In this document: positions 8,891 to 16,289 of the stretch, in pieces
Layout of the letters: every line of letters starts with the position of its first letter
Position numbering within the stretch: position 1 is the stretch's first letter
DNA from: Streptomyces sp. P3
GTDB taxonomy: Bacteria > Actinomycetota > Actinomycetes > Streptomycetales > Streptomycetaceae
DNA length: 64,000 nt
Reading direction: 5' to 3'
Assembly: GCF_003032475.1 (NCBI RefSeq)
Contig: NZ_CP028369.1
Span: 5,642,001 to 5,706,000, forward strand
The notes under the pieces: model-generated
What the model saw: only the letters and a program-made list of their open reading frames with translations
What the model was told of the DNA's origin: nothing
Databases searched by the model: none
Program-made: the position numbers and the translations under genes

Positions 8891-9850
8891 ATGTCCCTCC
8901 AGTCACGGTTACGCCACGTTCAGCGCGCGCTGCTGGCGACCGGTGCGGCCGCCGCGCTCAGCGTCGGCGTGCTCACCGGCACCGCACCGGCAGCGGCCGC
9001 CGCGGCGACGCCGGCAGCGGCCACACTGACCGAAGTCACCGGCTTCGGCTACAACCCGTCCAACCTGAGGATGTACGAGTACGTGCCGCAGAACGCCGGT
9101 GCCCACCCGGCGATCCTGGTCGCCAACCACTACTGCGGCGGATCCGGACCGGCCATGTACTCGGGCAGCGAGTTCGCCTCGCTGGCCAACCAGCACGGGT
9201 TCATCGTCGTCTACCCGTCGGTCACCCGCAGCAGCAAGTGCTTCGACGTGTCGTCACCGCGCGCGCTGACCCACAACGGCAGCAGTGACCCGGCGGGCAT
9301 CGTGTCGATGGTGCGGTGGGAGCAGCAGCACCGGGGCGCGGACCCGAACCGCGTCTACGCCACCGGCTTCTCCTCCGGAGCGATGATGACGAACGTCCTG
9401 CTCGGGGACTACCCCGACGTGTTCAAGGCCGGCGCGGCATTCTCCGGCGTGCCGTTCGGCTGCTTCGCCACCACGAACGGCTCGGAGTGGAACAGCGACT
9501 GCTCCGGCGGGAGGATCACCAAGACGCCCCAGCAGTGGGGCAACCTCGTACGCACCGCCTATCCCGGTTACGCCGGAACCCGCCCGCGCATGCAGGTGTG
9601 GCACGGCACACAGGACACCACACTGAGTTACGTCGACTTCGGTGAAGAGATCAAACAGTGGACCAACGTTCTCGGCGTGAACCAGACGCCCGTCCTCACC
9701 GATCACCCCAAGCCGGCCTGGACCCGTACCCGGTACGGCGTCACCGGCACCACCGCCCCCGTCGAAGCGATCAGCGTCCAGGGAGTCGGCCACAACCTGC
9801 CGCAGAGCGGCATGCAACCGCTGGCCCTGCAGTTCATGGGCCTGACCTGA
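8891..9850 (+). CDS. Secreted CE1 esterase / PHB depolymerase-like
   Basis: A 319-residue exported alpha/beta hydrolase. A signal peptide covers about residues 1-38: Arg-containing start, an Ala/Leu/Gly-rich core, and an Ala-rich end suited to cleavage near TAPAAAAAA. The catalytic triad can be placed at Ser161 in GFSSG, Asp242 in WHGTQDTT and His301 in GVGHNL. The family acts on short ester bonds such as acetylxylan, feruloyl or polyhydroxyalkanoate esters; which one is not clear here. AAGGAG stands 8 bases before the ATG. The C-terminus stops after the catalytic domain with no carbohydrate-binding module. Confidence 0.85.
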   Translation: MSLQSRLRHVQRALLATGAAAALSVGVLTGTAPAAAAAATPAAATLTEVTGFGYNPSNLRMYEYVPQNAGAHPAILVANHYCGGSGPAMYSGSEFASLANQHGFIVVYPSVTRSSKCFDVSSPRALTHNGSSDPAGIVSMVRWEQQHRGADPNRVYATGFSSGAMMTNVLLGDYPDVFKAGAAFSGVPFGCFATTNGSEWNSDCSGGRITKTPQQWGNLVRTAYPGYAGTRPRMQVWHGTQDTTLSYVDFGEEIKQWTNVLGVNQTPVLTDHPKPAWTRTRYGVTGTTAPVEAISVQGVGHNLPQSGMQPLALQFMGLT

Positions 9851-10136
9851 CCTGACCTGGCCTGTACGGCACCGCGCGGCGCGGGCGCGAGCAGTCCTGA
9901 CTGACCGACGAGTGCGTGGCGGGCGGAAGTTGGCTCCCGACCCGCCACGGACCAAGCACGCAGCAGCACGGTGACCTGGTTGCACCCAGTCCTCGGCGCG
10001 TGCTTCAACGACGGGAACCGCCCCGCCGGCTCGCCAGAAGCTGCTACCGCTCGGATGCGGGCGAAGACGTTGACCACCACGCCGATGTAGAGAATGACGA
10101 GGATCGTGGGAGGCGGGTGCCTCACTGCCCCCGGCG

Positions 10137-10778
10137 GTGCGGGCGAGCGTCCAGCGATTCCAAGCCGGCGAGGACGGCGACAGCTCGGCCCTGTTCGCCA
10201 AGGCGGACGCGGCGGGCGATCCGGAGTACGCGGCAGCGCTGAGGCTGTTCGTCGCCGAGGAGCAGAACCACGCGAGGCTCCTCGCTCTGCTGCTCCGGGC
10301 GGGCGGGGCGACGACGCAGGCCGGACACTGGAGCGACACGGCCTTCGCGCGACTGCGTCGCGTGCCGGGGTTGCAGACGGAGCTGCTGCTCCTGATGGTC
10401 GCGGAGGTGGTGGCCTTGCGCTACTACCGGGCGCTGCGTGACGGGACTGACGATCCGCTGACGTCGGAGGTCGCGGGCCGCATCCTGGCAGACGAGGAGA
10501 GGCATGTCCCGTTCCACTGCGCGCGGCTGCGCGTGTCCGTCGTGGAGCTGCCGCGCGCAGCCCGGCGACCCCTGCTGGCGGGCTGGCGGGTGATGCTCCT
10601 CGGCGCGGTTGTGGTCGTAGCCGCCGACCACGGGCGGGCACTGCGCAGGCTCGGGGTCGGGCGAGGACGTTTCGTGGTGGACGTGCTGAGGTCGGGCGGT
10701 CCGGTGGTTGCGGCGATCCTCGGGACCGTTGGAACGGGAGGATCAACCGCTGCGGGGGAAGCTGGTCAGACTGACTGA
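10137..10778 (+). CDS. Ferritin-like di-iron domain protein
   Basis: About 213 residues from GTG 10137, forming a four-helix ferritin-like fold. Metal-ligand patterns are visible in LRLFVAEEQNHARLLA (E..H), MVAEVVALRYYRAL and ILADEERHVPFH (E..H). A hydrophobic stretch (about residues 146-160) and a basic, Gly-rich tail follow. The reading frame is open back to a stop at 10095-10097, and the residues before GTG (SLPPAV) look like continued coding sequence. The true start is therefore uncertain and the gene may be slightly shortened at its 5' end. I saw no clear ribosome site. Function unknown; related proteins resemble rubrerythrins or di-iron oxidases. Confidence 0.6.
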   Translation: MRASVQRFQAGEDGDSSALFAKADAAGDPEYAAALRLFVAEEQNHARLLALLLRAGGATTQAGHWSDTAFARLRRVPGLQTELLLLMVAEVVALRYYRALRDGTDDPLTSEVAGRILADEERHVPFHCARLRVSVVELPRAARRPLLAGWRVMLLGAVVVVAADHGRALRRLGVGRGRFVVDVLRSGGPVVAAILGTVGTGGSTAAGEAGQTD

Positions 10779-10953
10779 CCGCGACTGGCTGCGGAAAATA
10801 CCCGACGGCCAGTTCACCACCCGCCTATGAGCGGTGACGCAGCCGCCTGATTGGCTCTGCTTCACGAGGACGGGCTCTGACAGCGCCCGTGCTGGGGTGA
10901 GGCTGCCGGGGGTGCTCGGTGACCGGAGCTTTCAGGCGTCTAAGGTCGCGTCC

Positions 10954-11375
10954 ATGACGAGGACCACGCCCGCGCGCCCTCTCGATGTCGAGGCACTCCT
11001 CCCAAAACTGGCCGCCTTTCGGGGCACGACAACTCGGCTCCATCCACGGCCTGAGCCAACGTCAGCATGTGGAACCGGACGGGCAGACCAGACCTTTCAG
11101 CCAGTTCCGTGGGCGGTCCTATGCTGTGGCCGACGGACGAGCTGTGGCCGGTATGCGGCGAGGCACACGGCCGTGGGCGTGGTCGACGTCCGGCTGACAT
11201 CCGTCGCTATCGGCAGGTTCTGGCTTCCGCATGGGCCGGCGAGGGGGCTCCCGGCCCGACGGATGAGGAACGGAAGCTCCTGGGCGAGCTGCACCGGGAG
11301 CACCGGATCCCCAGGGCATCCGAGACCGACCCGCTGCCGATGATCGGCCTCCCTGCCGTCAACGGCGCACTCTAA
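10954..11375 (+). pseudogene. Frameshifted DUF1963-type protein fragment
   Basis: The ATG at 10954 starts a frame reading LDVEALLPKLAAFRGTTTRL. The apparent continuation (GGPMLWPTDELWPVCGE, then ADIRRYRQVLASAW and DEERKLLGELHREHRIP) is in another frame from about 11080 onward. Together they resemble the N-terminal part of YwqG/DUF1963 proteins of Streptomyces, with a frameshift and the C-terminal half missing. The stop is at 11373-11375. The family assignment is from memory of the GGPxLWP motif and is only fairly sure; that the gene is broken is clearer. Confidence 0.55.
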
Positions 11376-11714
11376 ACATCGTGATCATCTACCGAGGCTG
11401 GAAGACATCACCGCCTTCGACGCCCGGCCGCACGTCCTCTGACCAGCGGTCATACTTCATAGCTCACAGCCTCCGGCTCCTGCGCCGGGCGCCGTCGGGC
11501 TTCCTTCCACGGGTACCCGTGTCGGCAGGAGCATCAGCTCAGCGGTGGGAGTCCGGGGGAAGTCGGTGCGGACCAACTCCCCCGTCGCGACCGGCGGTGA
11601 TCCTCTCACCGCGGGCCCCTCGCGGGGCGGGGCGGGCTCGATCAAAAACGGACCGGCGCGTCTTTCCCCTGTACGCGGGCGTACGACGGGGACGTCTGTG
11701 TCAAGTCCACACAC
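11376..11714. other. No recognisable gene
   Basis: About 340 bases between the DUF1963-type fragment and the SDR fragment. A leftward frame here encodes a Pro/Gly-rich sequence that matches nothing I know. I see no terminator, repeat or operator. Confidence 0.4.
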
Positions 11715-11863
11715 GCTGAGCAAGCGTGCCGCCGGTGGCGTCGAGGGAGGCTCCGGTGATCCACCGCGCCCGGTTGGTAGGCCAGGAAAACCACCACGTC
11801 GGCGACCTCCTCCGGCTCGCCCAGGCGCTTGAATGCCGACAGCTGCGACATCGGCTCGCGCAC
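11715..11863 (-). pseudogene. C-terminal fragment of SDR oxidoreductase
   Basis: On the minus strand the frame reads SAFKRLGEPEEVADVVVFLA, the standard C-terminal block of classical short-chain dehydrogenases. After a frameshift the next frame reads RWITGASLDATGGT, the expected end. Only about 50 codons remain; the nucleotide-binding and catalytic parts are gone. It is distinct from the intact SDR just to the right, which is of a different subgroup. Confidence 0.7.
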
Positions 11864-12006
11864 CTCAGGCGGGTCGGGGGAAAGGTGCGCGACCTGCTCG
11901 GGGGCGGCCCCGAGGGAATGCTTTCGGGGCCGCCCGCCGGGCCAGGTGTTGATGACGAAGTGCGCGTAGATACCGGGGGGCCAGGAGGACGGGTGGCTGA
12001 TGGGTG

Positions 12007-12681
12007 TCAGAGACTGAAGACGAGTTCTGCCTGGTCGCGCTTGGTGGTGTGCAGCTCCCAGTAGACCGGGGAGATCTCCTCGGGCTGGGCGGTCGGGAAT
12101 CCGGGGATCGCCGGCGTGCCGATCGACACGTTGACGGCGACGTGCGCCGCCTGGACACCGGTGCCGTCCAGCTCCTTGTGCAGGTTGATCACCCAGTTGC
12201 GCAGCGCCGCGGCGGCGGCGTTGACGTTGGCGACCTGCGGCACGGGGTCGACGGAGCCGGCGCCGGTGGTGAACAGCAGGGTGCCCGCACCGGCCTCCCG
12301 CATGGCGGGCAGCACCGCACGGGTGGCGTCGATCGCTCCGTAGAGCTGGAACTCCATCTCGTGCTGCACGTCGGCGGGCTCGGTGGCGCCGGGGGTGGTC
12401 ATGACGGTCTGCAGGCCGCCGACCGGGGAGTACTCCAGGACGTCGATGCCGCCGAAGTGCGTAGCTGCGTCCTTGAGTGCCTGGGTGAGGGCGGGGCGGT
12501 CGAGGACGTCGGCGGGGAAGGCGGCAGCGGTGATCCCCTCGGCGGCCAGCTCGCCGACAAGGACTTCAAGCTTGGCCCGGTTGCGGGCGATCAGTGCGAC
12601 GTCGTAGCCGTAACTGCCGTAGGTGCGGGCGATGGCGAGACCGAGCTGAGGGCCGGCACCGACGATGGCGATGGTGGGCAT
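12007..12681 (-). CDS. Atypical SDR oxidoreductase
   Basis: A 224-residue Rossmann-fold protein starting at the ATG 12681 with AAAGG in front. The longer frame to 12729 would run through an operator and is rejected. It begins IAIVGAGPQLGLAIARTYG, an SDR-like dinucleotide motif. Residues that should form the catalytic YxxxK are replaced: the segment after TTGAGS reads VANVNAAAAALRNW. It may bind a nucleotide without classical SDR catalysis. It is divergent from a TetR gene, with three like palindromes in the shared 127-bp gap, so it is probably that repressor's main target. Confidence 0.85.
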   Translation of the reverse strand: MPTIAIVGAGPQLGLAIARTYGSYGYDVALIARNRAKLEVLVGELAAEGITAAAFPADVLDRPALTQALKDAATHFGGIDVLEYSPVGGLQTVMTTPGATEPADVQHEMEFQLYGAIDATRAVLPAMREAGAGTLLFTTGAGSVDPVPQVANVNAAAAALRNWVINLHKELDGTGVQAAHVAVNVSIGTPAIPGFPTAQPEEISPVYWELHTTKRDQAELVFSL

Positions 12682-12707
12682 GAGAGAACCTTTCACTGAA
12701 GGGGCGT

Positions 12708-12723
12708 CGGATAGGGCTATCCG
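12708..12723. promoter_or_regulatory. TetR-type operator, site 1
   Basis: CGGATAGGGCTATCCG: perfect 7-bp arms around a 2-bp centre. It lies 27-42 bases upstream of the SDR start codon. It is the best of three related 16-bp boxes in the SDR/TetR gap and probably the consensus operator. Confidence 0.8.
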
Positions 12724-12732
12724 TTTCATTTC

Positions 12733-12748
12733 CGGAAAGCCCTATCCG
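12733..12748. promoter_or_regulatory. TetR-type operator, site 2
   Basis: CGGAAAGCCCTATCCG, a 16-bp variant of site 1 with one intact CTATCCG arm and one arm changed at a single position. Start-to-start distance to site 1 is 25 bp. Confidence 0.65.
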
Positions 12749-12774
12749 GTTCGCTGCCACCGTAACACGGGAAT

Positions 12775-12790
12775 CGGATAAGGCACTCCG
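12775..12790. promoter_or_regulatory. TetR-type operator, site 3
   Basis: CGGATAAGGCACTCCG, a weaker copy, 42 bp from site 2. It sits just before the TAGTCT element (12797-12802) proposed as the -10 box of the tetR gene, so binding would block that promoter (autoregulation). Confidence 0.6.
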
Positions 12791-12808
12791 GTTTGTTAGT
12801 CTGACGTC

Positions 12809-13522
12809 ATGAGCCCCCGAGACCCGCACACCGAAGCCAGCGTCGGCGCGACTGATTTCGCAGGTCAGCCCAGGCGCAGCGACGCGGAGCGCAACCGGGG
12901 GCGGATCATCGCCGCCGCGCGCACGGTCTTCGGGCGCGACGGGCTGAACGCGTCGATGGCCTCAGTCGCACGGGAGACCGGGGTCGGGATCGCCACCCTC
13001 TTCCGCCACTTCCCCCGCAAGGAGGACCTGCTCGCCGCGGTCTTCGCCGACCGTATGAAGGCATACGCGCAGGCCACCGACGCAGCCCTGGCCGATCCGA
13101 ACCCGTGGCACGGCTTCACCGGCTACATCGAGACCGTCTGCGCGATGCAGGCCGCCGACCGCGGCTTTGCCGACATCCTGACCATGAACTTCCCGGGCGT
13201 TCCGGAGCTGGAGAGATACCACGCTCAGGCGTACGAGGGCTTCCTCGAACTCATCGGCCGCGCCAAAAACAGCGGGCAACTGCGCGAGGACTTCACCAGC
13301 CGCGATCTCGTGCTGCTGCTGATGGCCAACGCCGGAGTCCTCAGCGCCACTGCCGATGCCGCCCCGGACGCCTGGCGCCGCCCGGTCGCCTGGATGATCC
13401 AGTCCTTCCAGGCTCCGACCCGCGGCCCGCTGCCGGACCCGCCGGAAGACGCTGCGCTGTACGAGGCCATGCGCCGCGCCAGCCAGAGCGCCATCGCCCC
13501 CGAGACGGGAAAGCCACGCTGA
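12809..13522 (+). CDS. TetR-family repressor
   Basis: A 237-residue TetR regulator. The N-terminal HTH (about residues 28-75) reads IIAAARTVFGRDGLNASMASVARETGVGIATLFRHFPRK when taken in parts: helix 1, then the recognition segment ending in LFRHF. The C-terminal ligand domain is of the common SDR-associated type. The ATG at 12809 has no Shine-Dalgarno; a TAGTCT box ends 6 bases before it, so the mRNA may be leaderless. It is divergent from the SDR gene and most likely represses both through the three 16-bp palindromes between them. The inducer is unknown. Confidence 0.9.
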   Translation: MSPRDPHTEASVGATDFAGQPRRSDAERNRGRIIAAARTVFGRDGLNASMASVARETGVGIATLFRHFPRKEDLLAAVFADRMKAYAQATDAALADPNPWHGFTGYIETVCAMQAADRGFADILTMNFPGVPELERYHAQAYEGFLELIGRAKNSGQLREDFTSRDLVLLLMANAGVLSATADAAPDAWRRPVAWMIQSFQAPTRGPLPDPPEDAALYEAMRRASQSAIAPETGKPR

Positions 13523-13598
13523 ACCAGCGACCGGTGGGACAGGGCGACCGCGATGAGGCCGTACATCGGAGTGATCTTGTCGGTGGTCGGATCCGACC

Positions 13599-13814
13599 TT
13601 GGAGATCATCAAGCGCACCGACGACATGACAGGGTTCGTGGTGCTGCCGAGGCGGTGGGTGGCAGAGCGCACGTTTGCATGGCCGATGAACTCCCGCCGT
13701 CCGGCCCGTGATTACGAGACCCTGCCCGCCGCCGGCGAGGCGATGATCCAGTGGTCGATGGTCACGCGGATGAGCCGGCGTCTGGCACGGCCACGGGCCG
13801 CCGGCCGGCGCTGA
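13599..13814 (+). pseudogene. IS5-family transposase C-terminal remnant
   Basis: About 70 codons reading [18 protein letters not shown] then VAERTFAW, the C-terminal block of IS5-group transposases. The Glu of the DDE triad lies in [10 protein letters not shown]. The D-containing parts, the terminal repeats and any second end were not found, so this is a relic. A perfect 14-bp palindrome (GGTCGGATCCGACC, 13585-13598) abuts its left edge; I cannot tell whether it belongs to the element. Confidence 0.75.
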
Positions 13815-14211
13815 ATGCCCCCGACGCCTCCAGAAGGAGCCACCCGCGCTCCGCCAGGCGCCTGGCTTTCGGCCGCAGAAACCGCAGGCCAGCCCGGACG
13901 CCACGAGCCCGCGAAGACCGTGAAACGAGCCGAAACCCTCACCGAACATATCCGCCTGAAACAGCGGCGAGGTTAAAGATCAAGCTGAGTCCGCATGACA
14001 CCAGATCCGTACGCCATGTCACCAGCAACGCGTGGGGCGTTGCTGTTGCCACCATCGGCTATCTGAGTTGCACGGCGGCCGGCACCCCAGTGTTGACCTG
14101 TCCGGCTGGCCGCTCGCCAAGGATCGCCGTCCAGCAGGCTTCGTGCACGCGCCCGCCGCACGCGGTGCCGGCCGCCGGAGGCCGGGTCTCGAATCGTCTC
14201 CCCAAGCACAC
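13815..14211. other. Gene-free stretch between IS relic and AKR
   Basis: About 400 bases without a convincing gene. A short rightward frame ending at about 13975 (AETLTEHIRLKQRRG, then stop) looks protein-like but is not identifiable. The stretch also holds the hairpin at 14023-14045 and leads into the MerR-type promoter. Confidence 0.4.
14023..14045. terminator. Stem-loop, possible terminator
   Basis: CAGCAACGC and GCGTTGCTG form a perfect 9-bp stem around the loop GTGGG. It could insulate the following AKR promoter from upstream transcription. There is no T-run. Confidence 0.45.
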
Positions 14212-14242
14212 TTGACCTGGAGCGCGCTCCAGATCCGAGGAT
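14212..14242 (+). promoter_or_regulatory. MerR (AdhR/NmlR)-type promoter
   Basis: TTGACC (14212-14217) serves as -35. The perfect palindrome CTGGAGCGCGCTCCAG (14217-14232) fills the spacer. A GAGGAT element at 14237-14242 fits a -10 with a 19-base spacer. Long spacers with a dyad between -35 and -10 are the hallmark of MerR-activated promoters, and the CTxGAG...CTCxAG form resembles NmlR/AdhR sites. Transcription would begin next to the ATG at 14250. Confidence 0.75.
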
Positions 14243-14249
14243 GGGGGGC

Positions 14250-15194
14250 ATGGATATCGACATCACTGACCGCCAGATCGTCCTCGGGACGATGGACTTC
14301 GGCACCCGCGTCGGCCCGGACGAAGCTTTCGCGATCCTCGATTCCTTCGTCGGCGAAGGCGGTGTCTGGCTCGACACCGCGAACTGCTACTCCTTCTGGG
14401 TCGATTCGAGTGGCGTCGGCGGTGCCAGCGAGCGCGTCATCGGCGCGTGGCTCCGAGCCCGCCCCGGCGCGCGCGACGCGGTGCGGATCGCGACGAAGGT
14501 CCGGCAGAATCCGCTCGTCCCGCACTCCTGGCCACAGAGCGCCGAAGGACTTTCCGCCCCCGCCGTACGAATGGGTGTCGAGGAGAGCCTGGGGCGTCTC
14601 GGAGTCGATCACGTCGATCTCCTCTGGGCTCACGCCGAGGACCGCACCGTGCCGCTGGAGGAGACCGTCGGTGCGTTCGGCGAACTGGTCACGAAGGGAA
14701 CGGCTCTGCGGGTCGGGGCGGCGAATCACGCTGCCTGGCGCGTCGAGCGCGCCCGGTCGCTCGCCCGGCAGCAGGGCGTGGAACCGTGGACGGCCCTGCA
14801 ACTGCGCCACTCACTCGTTCAGCCGCGCCCACTCACCCCCCTCGCGGAGGACGGCCATCGCCTGCTCGCCGACGAGGATCTGGACTTCGCGCAGTCGGAG
14901 GGGCTCACCATGTGGTCGTACAGCTCGCTGATGTGGGGTTCCTACGTGCGCGCAGACAAGCCGCTTCCGCAGACTTATGATCATCCCGGTACCACCCGGG
15001 TGCTCTCGGTCCTGGACGACGTGGCCGGCGAGCTGGCGGCCACGAGGAACCAAGTCGTCCTCGCATGGCTGATGCGCCGGGGGATCGACCCCATCGTCGG
15101 CGTGAGCGGGGTGGAGCAGATCGAAGAGGCACTCGCGGCACGCCGTGTGCGGCTCGGCGACGAGCACCTGGCCCGCTTCGCCGAAGCGCGGTAG
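14250..15194 (+). CDS. Aldo-keto reductase
   Basis: A 314-residue NADPH-type aldo-keto reductase. The tetrad is visible: Asp42 and Tyr47 in LDTANCYSFW, Lys83 in IATKVR, His128 in LLWAHAED. The C-terminal half has LAWLMRRGIDPIVGVSGVEQIEEAL, the cofactor-binding part (quoted in two pieces: LAWLMRRGIDPIVGV and SGVEQIEEAL). ATG 14250 is preferred over ATG 14241 because the latter overlaps the probable -10 box. The message may be leaderless. A MerR gene follows 22 bp downstream. Likely role: reduction of toxic aldehydes or dicarbonyls sensed by that MerR protein; substrate inferred only. Confidence 0.9.
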   Translation: MDIDITDRQIVLGTMDFGTRVGPDEAFAILDSFVGEGGVWLDTANCYSFWVDSSGVGGASERVIGAWLRARPGARDAVRIATKVRQNPLVPHSWPQSAEGLSAPAVRMGVEESLGRLGVDHVDLLWAHAEDRTVPLEETVGAFGELVTKGTALRVGAANHAAWRVERARSLARQQGVEPWTALQLRHSLVQPRPLTPLAEDGHRLLADEDLDFAQSEGLTMWSYSSLMWGSYVRADKPLPQTYDHPGTTRVLSVLDDVAGELAATRNQVVLAWLMRRGIDPIVGVSGVEQIEEALAARRVRLGDEHLARFAEAR

Positions 15195-15216
15195 CAGCGA
15201 TCAGACAAGGAGCCCC

Positions 15217-15567
15217 GTGGTCACCCTCCTCACTCCGGCAGCGGCGGCCGATCGTACCGGTGTCTCCCTCGACACACTGCGCTACTACGAGCGCGAAGGG
15301 CTGATCGGACCGATCCGGCGTTCCCCCGGCGGGCGCAGGGAGTACACCGAGGACGACGTCTTCTGGATCGGCATGGTCACGTGCTTTCGTGACGCCGGCC
15401 TCGGCATCGCGGACCTGCGGGAATTCGTCGCCATCCTGCGCGCCGAGCATTCCGCGCAGGACCGGGTCGCCTTCCTCCGCGAGCATCGTGCCACCCTGGA
15501 GCAGCGAGTGGTGGCGCTGTCCCGGGCCATGAAAGTCCTGGACGACAAGATCGCCTACTACAGTTGA
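15217..15567 (+). CDS. MerR regulator, AdhR/NmlR-type
   Basis: A 116-residue MerR-family activator from GTG 15217, with AAGGAG ahead of it. The winged HTH spans about residues 6-75 (GVSLDTLRYYEREGLIGP, GGRREYTEDDV), followed by a dimerisation coiled coil. The segment WIGMVTCFRDAGL places Cys56 where the AdhR/NmlR subgroup has its conserved electrophile-sensing Cys. There is no C-terminal effector domain and no metal-binding Cys cluster. It lies directly after the AKR, whose promoter carries a MerR-type dyad, so the two form a self-contained aldehyde-response unit (inference). Confidence 0.9.
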   Translation: MVTLLTPAAAADRTGVSLDTLRYYEREGLIGPIRRSPGGRREYTEDDVFWIGMVTCFRDAGLGIADLREFVAILRAEHSAQDRVAFLREHRATLEQRVVALSRAMKVLDDKIAYYS

Positions 15568-16104
15568 GTGCGGAGGGCCCCGCACTCAACTCGCGCTCTG
15601 ACCACCACACATCGCCCACCATCTCGAACCCCTCGCCGTCTGAAGCCGGTAGTGGCACAACGTCCGCGCGCAGCTACTGGAGCGACTCACCGACGTCCCC
15701 ACTCCGGCCGGGCCGATCCCCGACAGATCGGCATCCCCGCTCAGGCCACCCTGCTGCCGGTCATTGAGATCAACCGGAAGCCGACAGGGCAGTAGCGCTT
15801 ATCTGCCCAGCCGGTGCCGGGGCCTTGGGTCAAGGCCCCTCTTGGAGCTCCTGGCAAAGGCGCTGGACGCGCCCCCGGAAGTCGAAGTCGAAGGCGGCGA
15901 TGAAGCAGGAGCCGCGTAAGCAGCGGCGGCGACTCCAGGACGCCGGGAAGCGCCGCCTCGCCGCCGCGCCGGCCCGCTCCTGGCAGAACCGGATCGGCGA
16001 CGCGGTGGCGCGCCGCGTTGTCCGCGCCCTGTCCCGGGTGCGGCGCTCCACCGCCTGGCTGTGAGGTGCCCGGGCTCGGTTGTGAACCAGGTCCACCTCG
16101 GCAG
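15568..16104. other. Mostly gene-free stretch with one small basic ORF
   Basis: More than 500 bases between merR and the MMPL control region. Apart from the small frame at 15900-16064 I see no gene, hairpin or repeat. Open frames on the minus strand are Arg/Pro/Ser-rich shadows typical of GC-rich DNA. Confidence 0.4.
15900..16064 (+). CDS. Possible small basic protein
   Basis: A 54-codon frame starting MKQEPRKQRRRLQDAG and ending RRSTAWL, very rich in Arg and Lys. GAAGG lies 9 bases before ATG. It matches no family I know. It may be a real small nucleic-acid-binding protein or a chance frame in GC-rich sequence; the absence of Pro/Gly-rich bias is mildly in its favour. Confidence 0.25.
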   Translation: MKQEPRKQRRRLQDAGKRRLAAAPARSWQNRIGDAVARRVVRALSRVRRSTAWL

Positions 16105-16175
16105 GTGTAGTGGGCTACACCCCCGGTTCGGGAGGGCGCTCCCTCGTGGCGTCACGCTGCCGACGGAATCGTGGA
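16105..16175 (+). promoter_or_regulatory. Twin-palindrome control region A (MMPL)
   Basis: GTGTAGTGGGCTACAC (16105-16120, 6-bp arms) is followed by GGGAGGGCGCTCCC (16130-16143, 5-bp arms) and by GGAATCGTGGA (16165-16175). All three elements recur with exactly the same spacing at 18700-18770, upstream of the next unit, while the bases between them differ. This points to two operators and a transcription-start element kept by selection. The binding protein is unknown; the neighbouring NarL-type regulator is a candidate. Confidence 0.7.
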
Positions 16176-16289
16176 GGGCGGCAGAAGGACCCCTCCCAGC
16201 TCCCCTTTGAACAGGGGCGTACATCCCACAGAGGCGGTTCTTCGACTTTTCGCCGTTCCTGAACCGCTGATGTGGAGGCGTATCCCGCC

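Noticed and set aside
13585-13598. Perfect palindrome GGTCGGATCCGACC as an IS target or attachment site
   Set aside because: No matching second copy or terminal repeat was found, so it is only noted with the IS relic.
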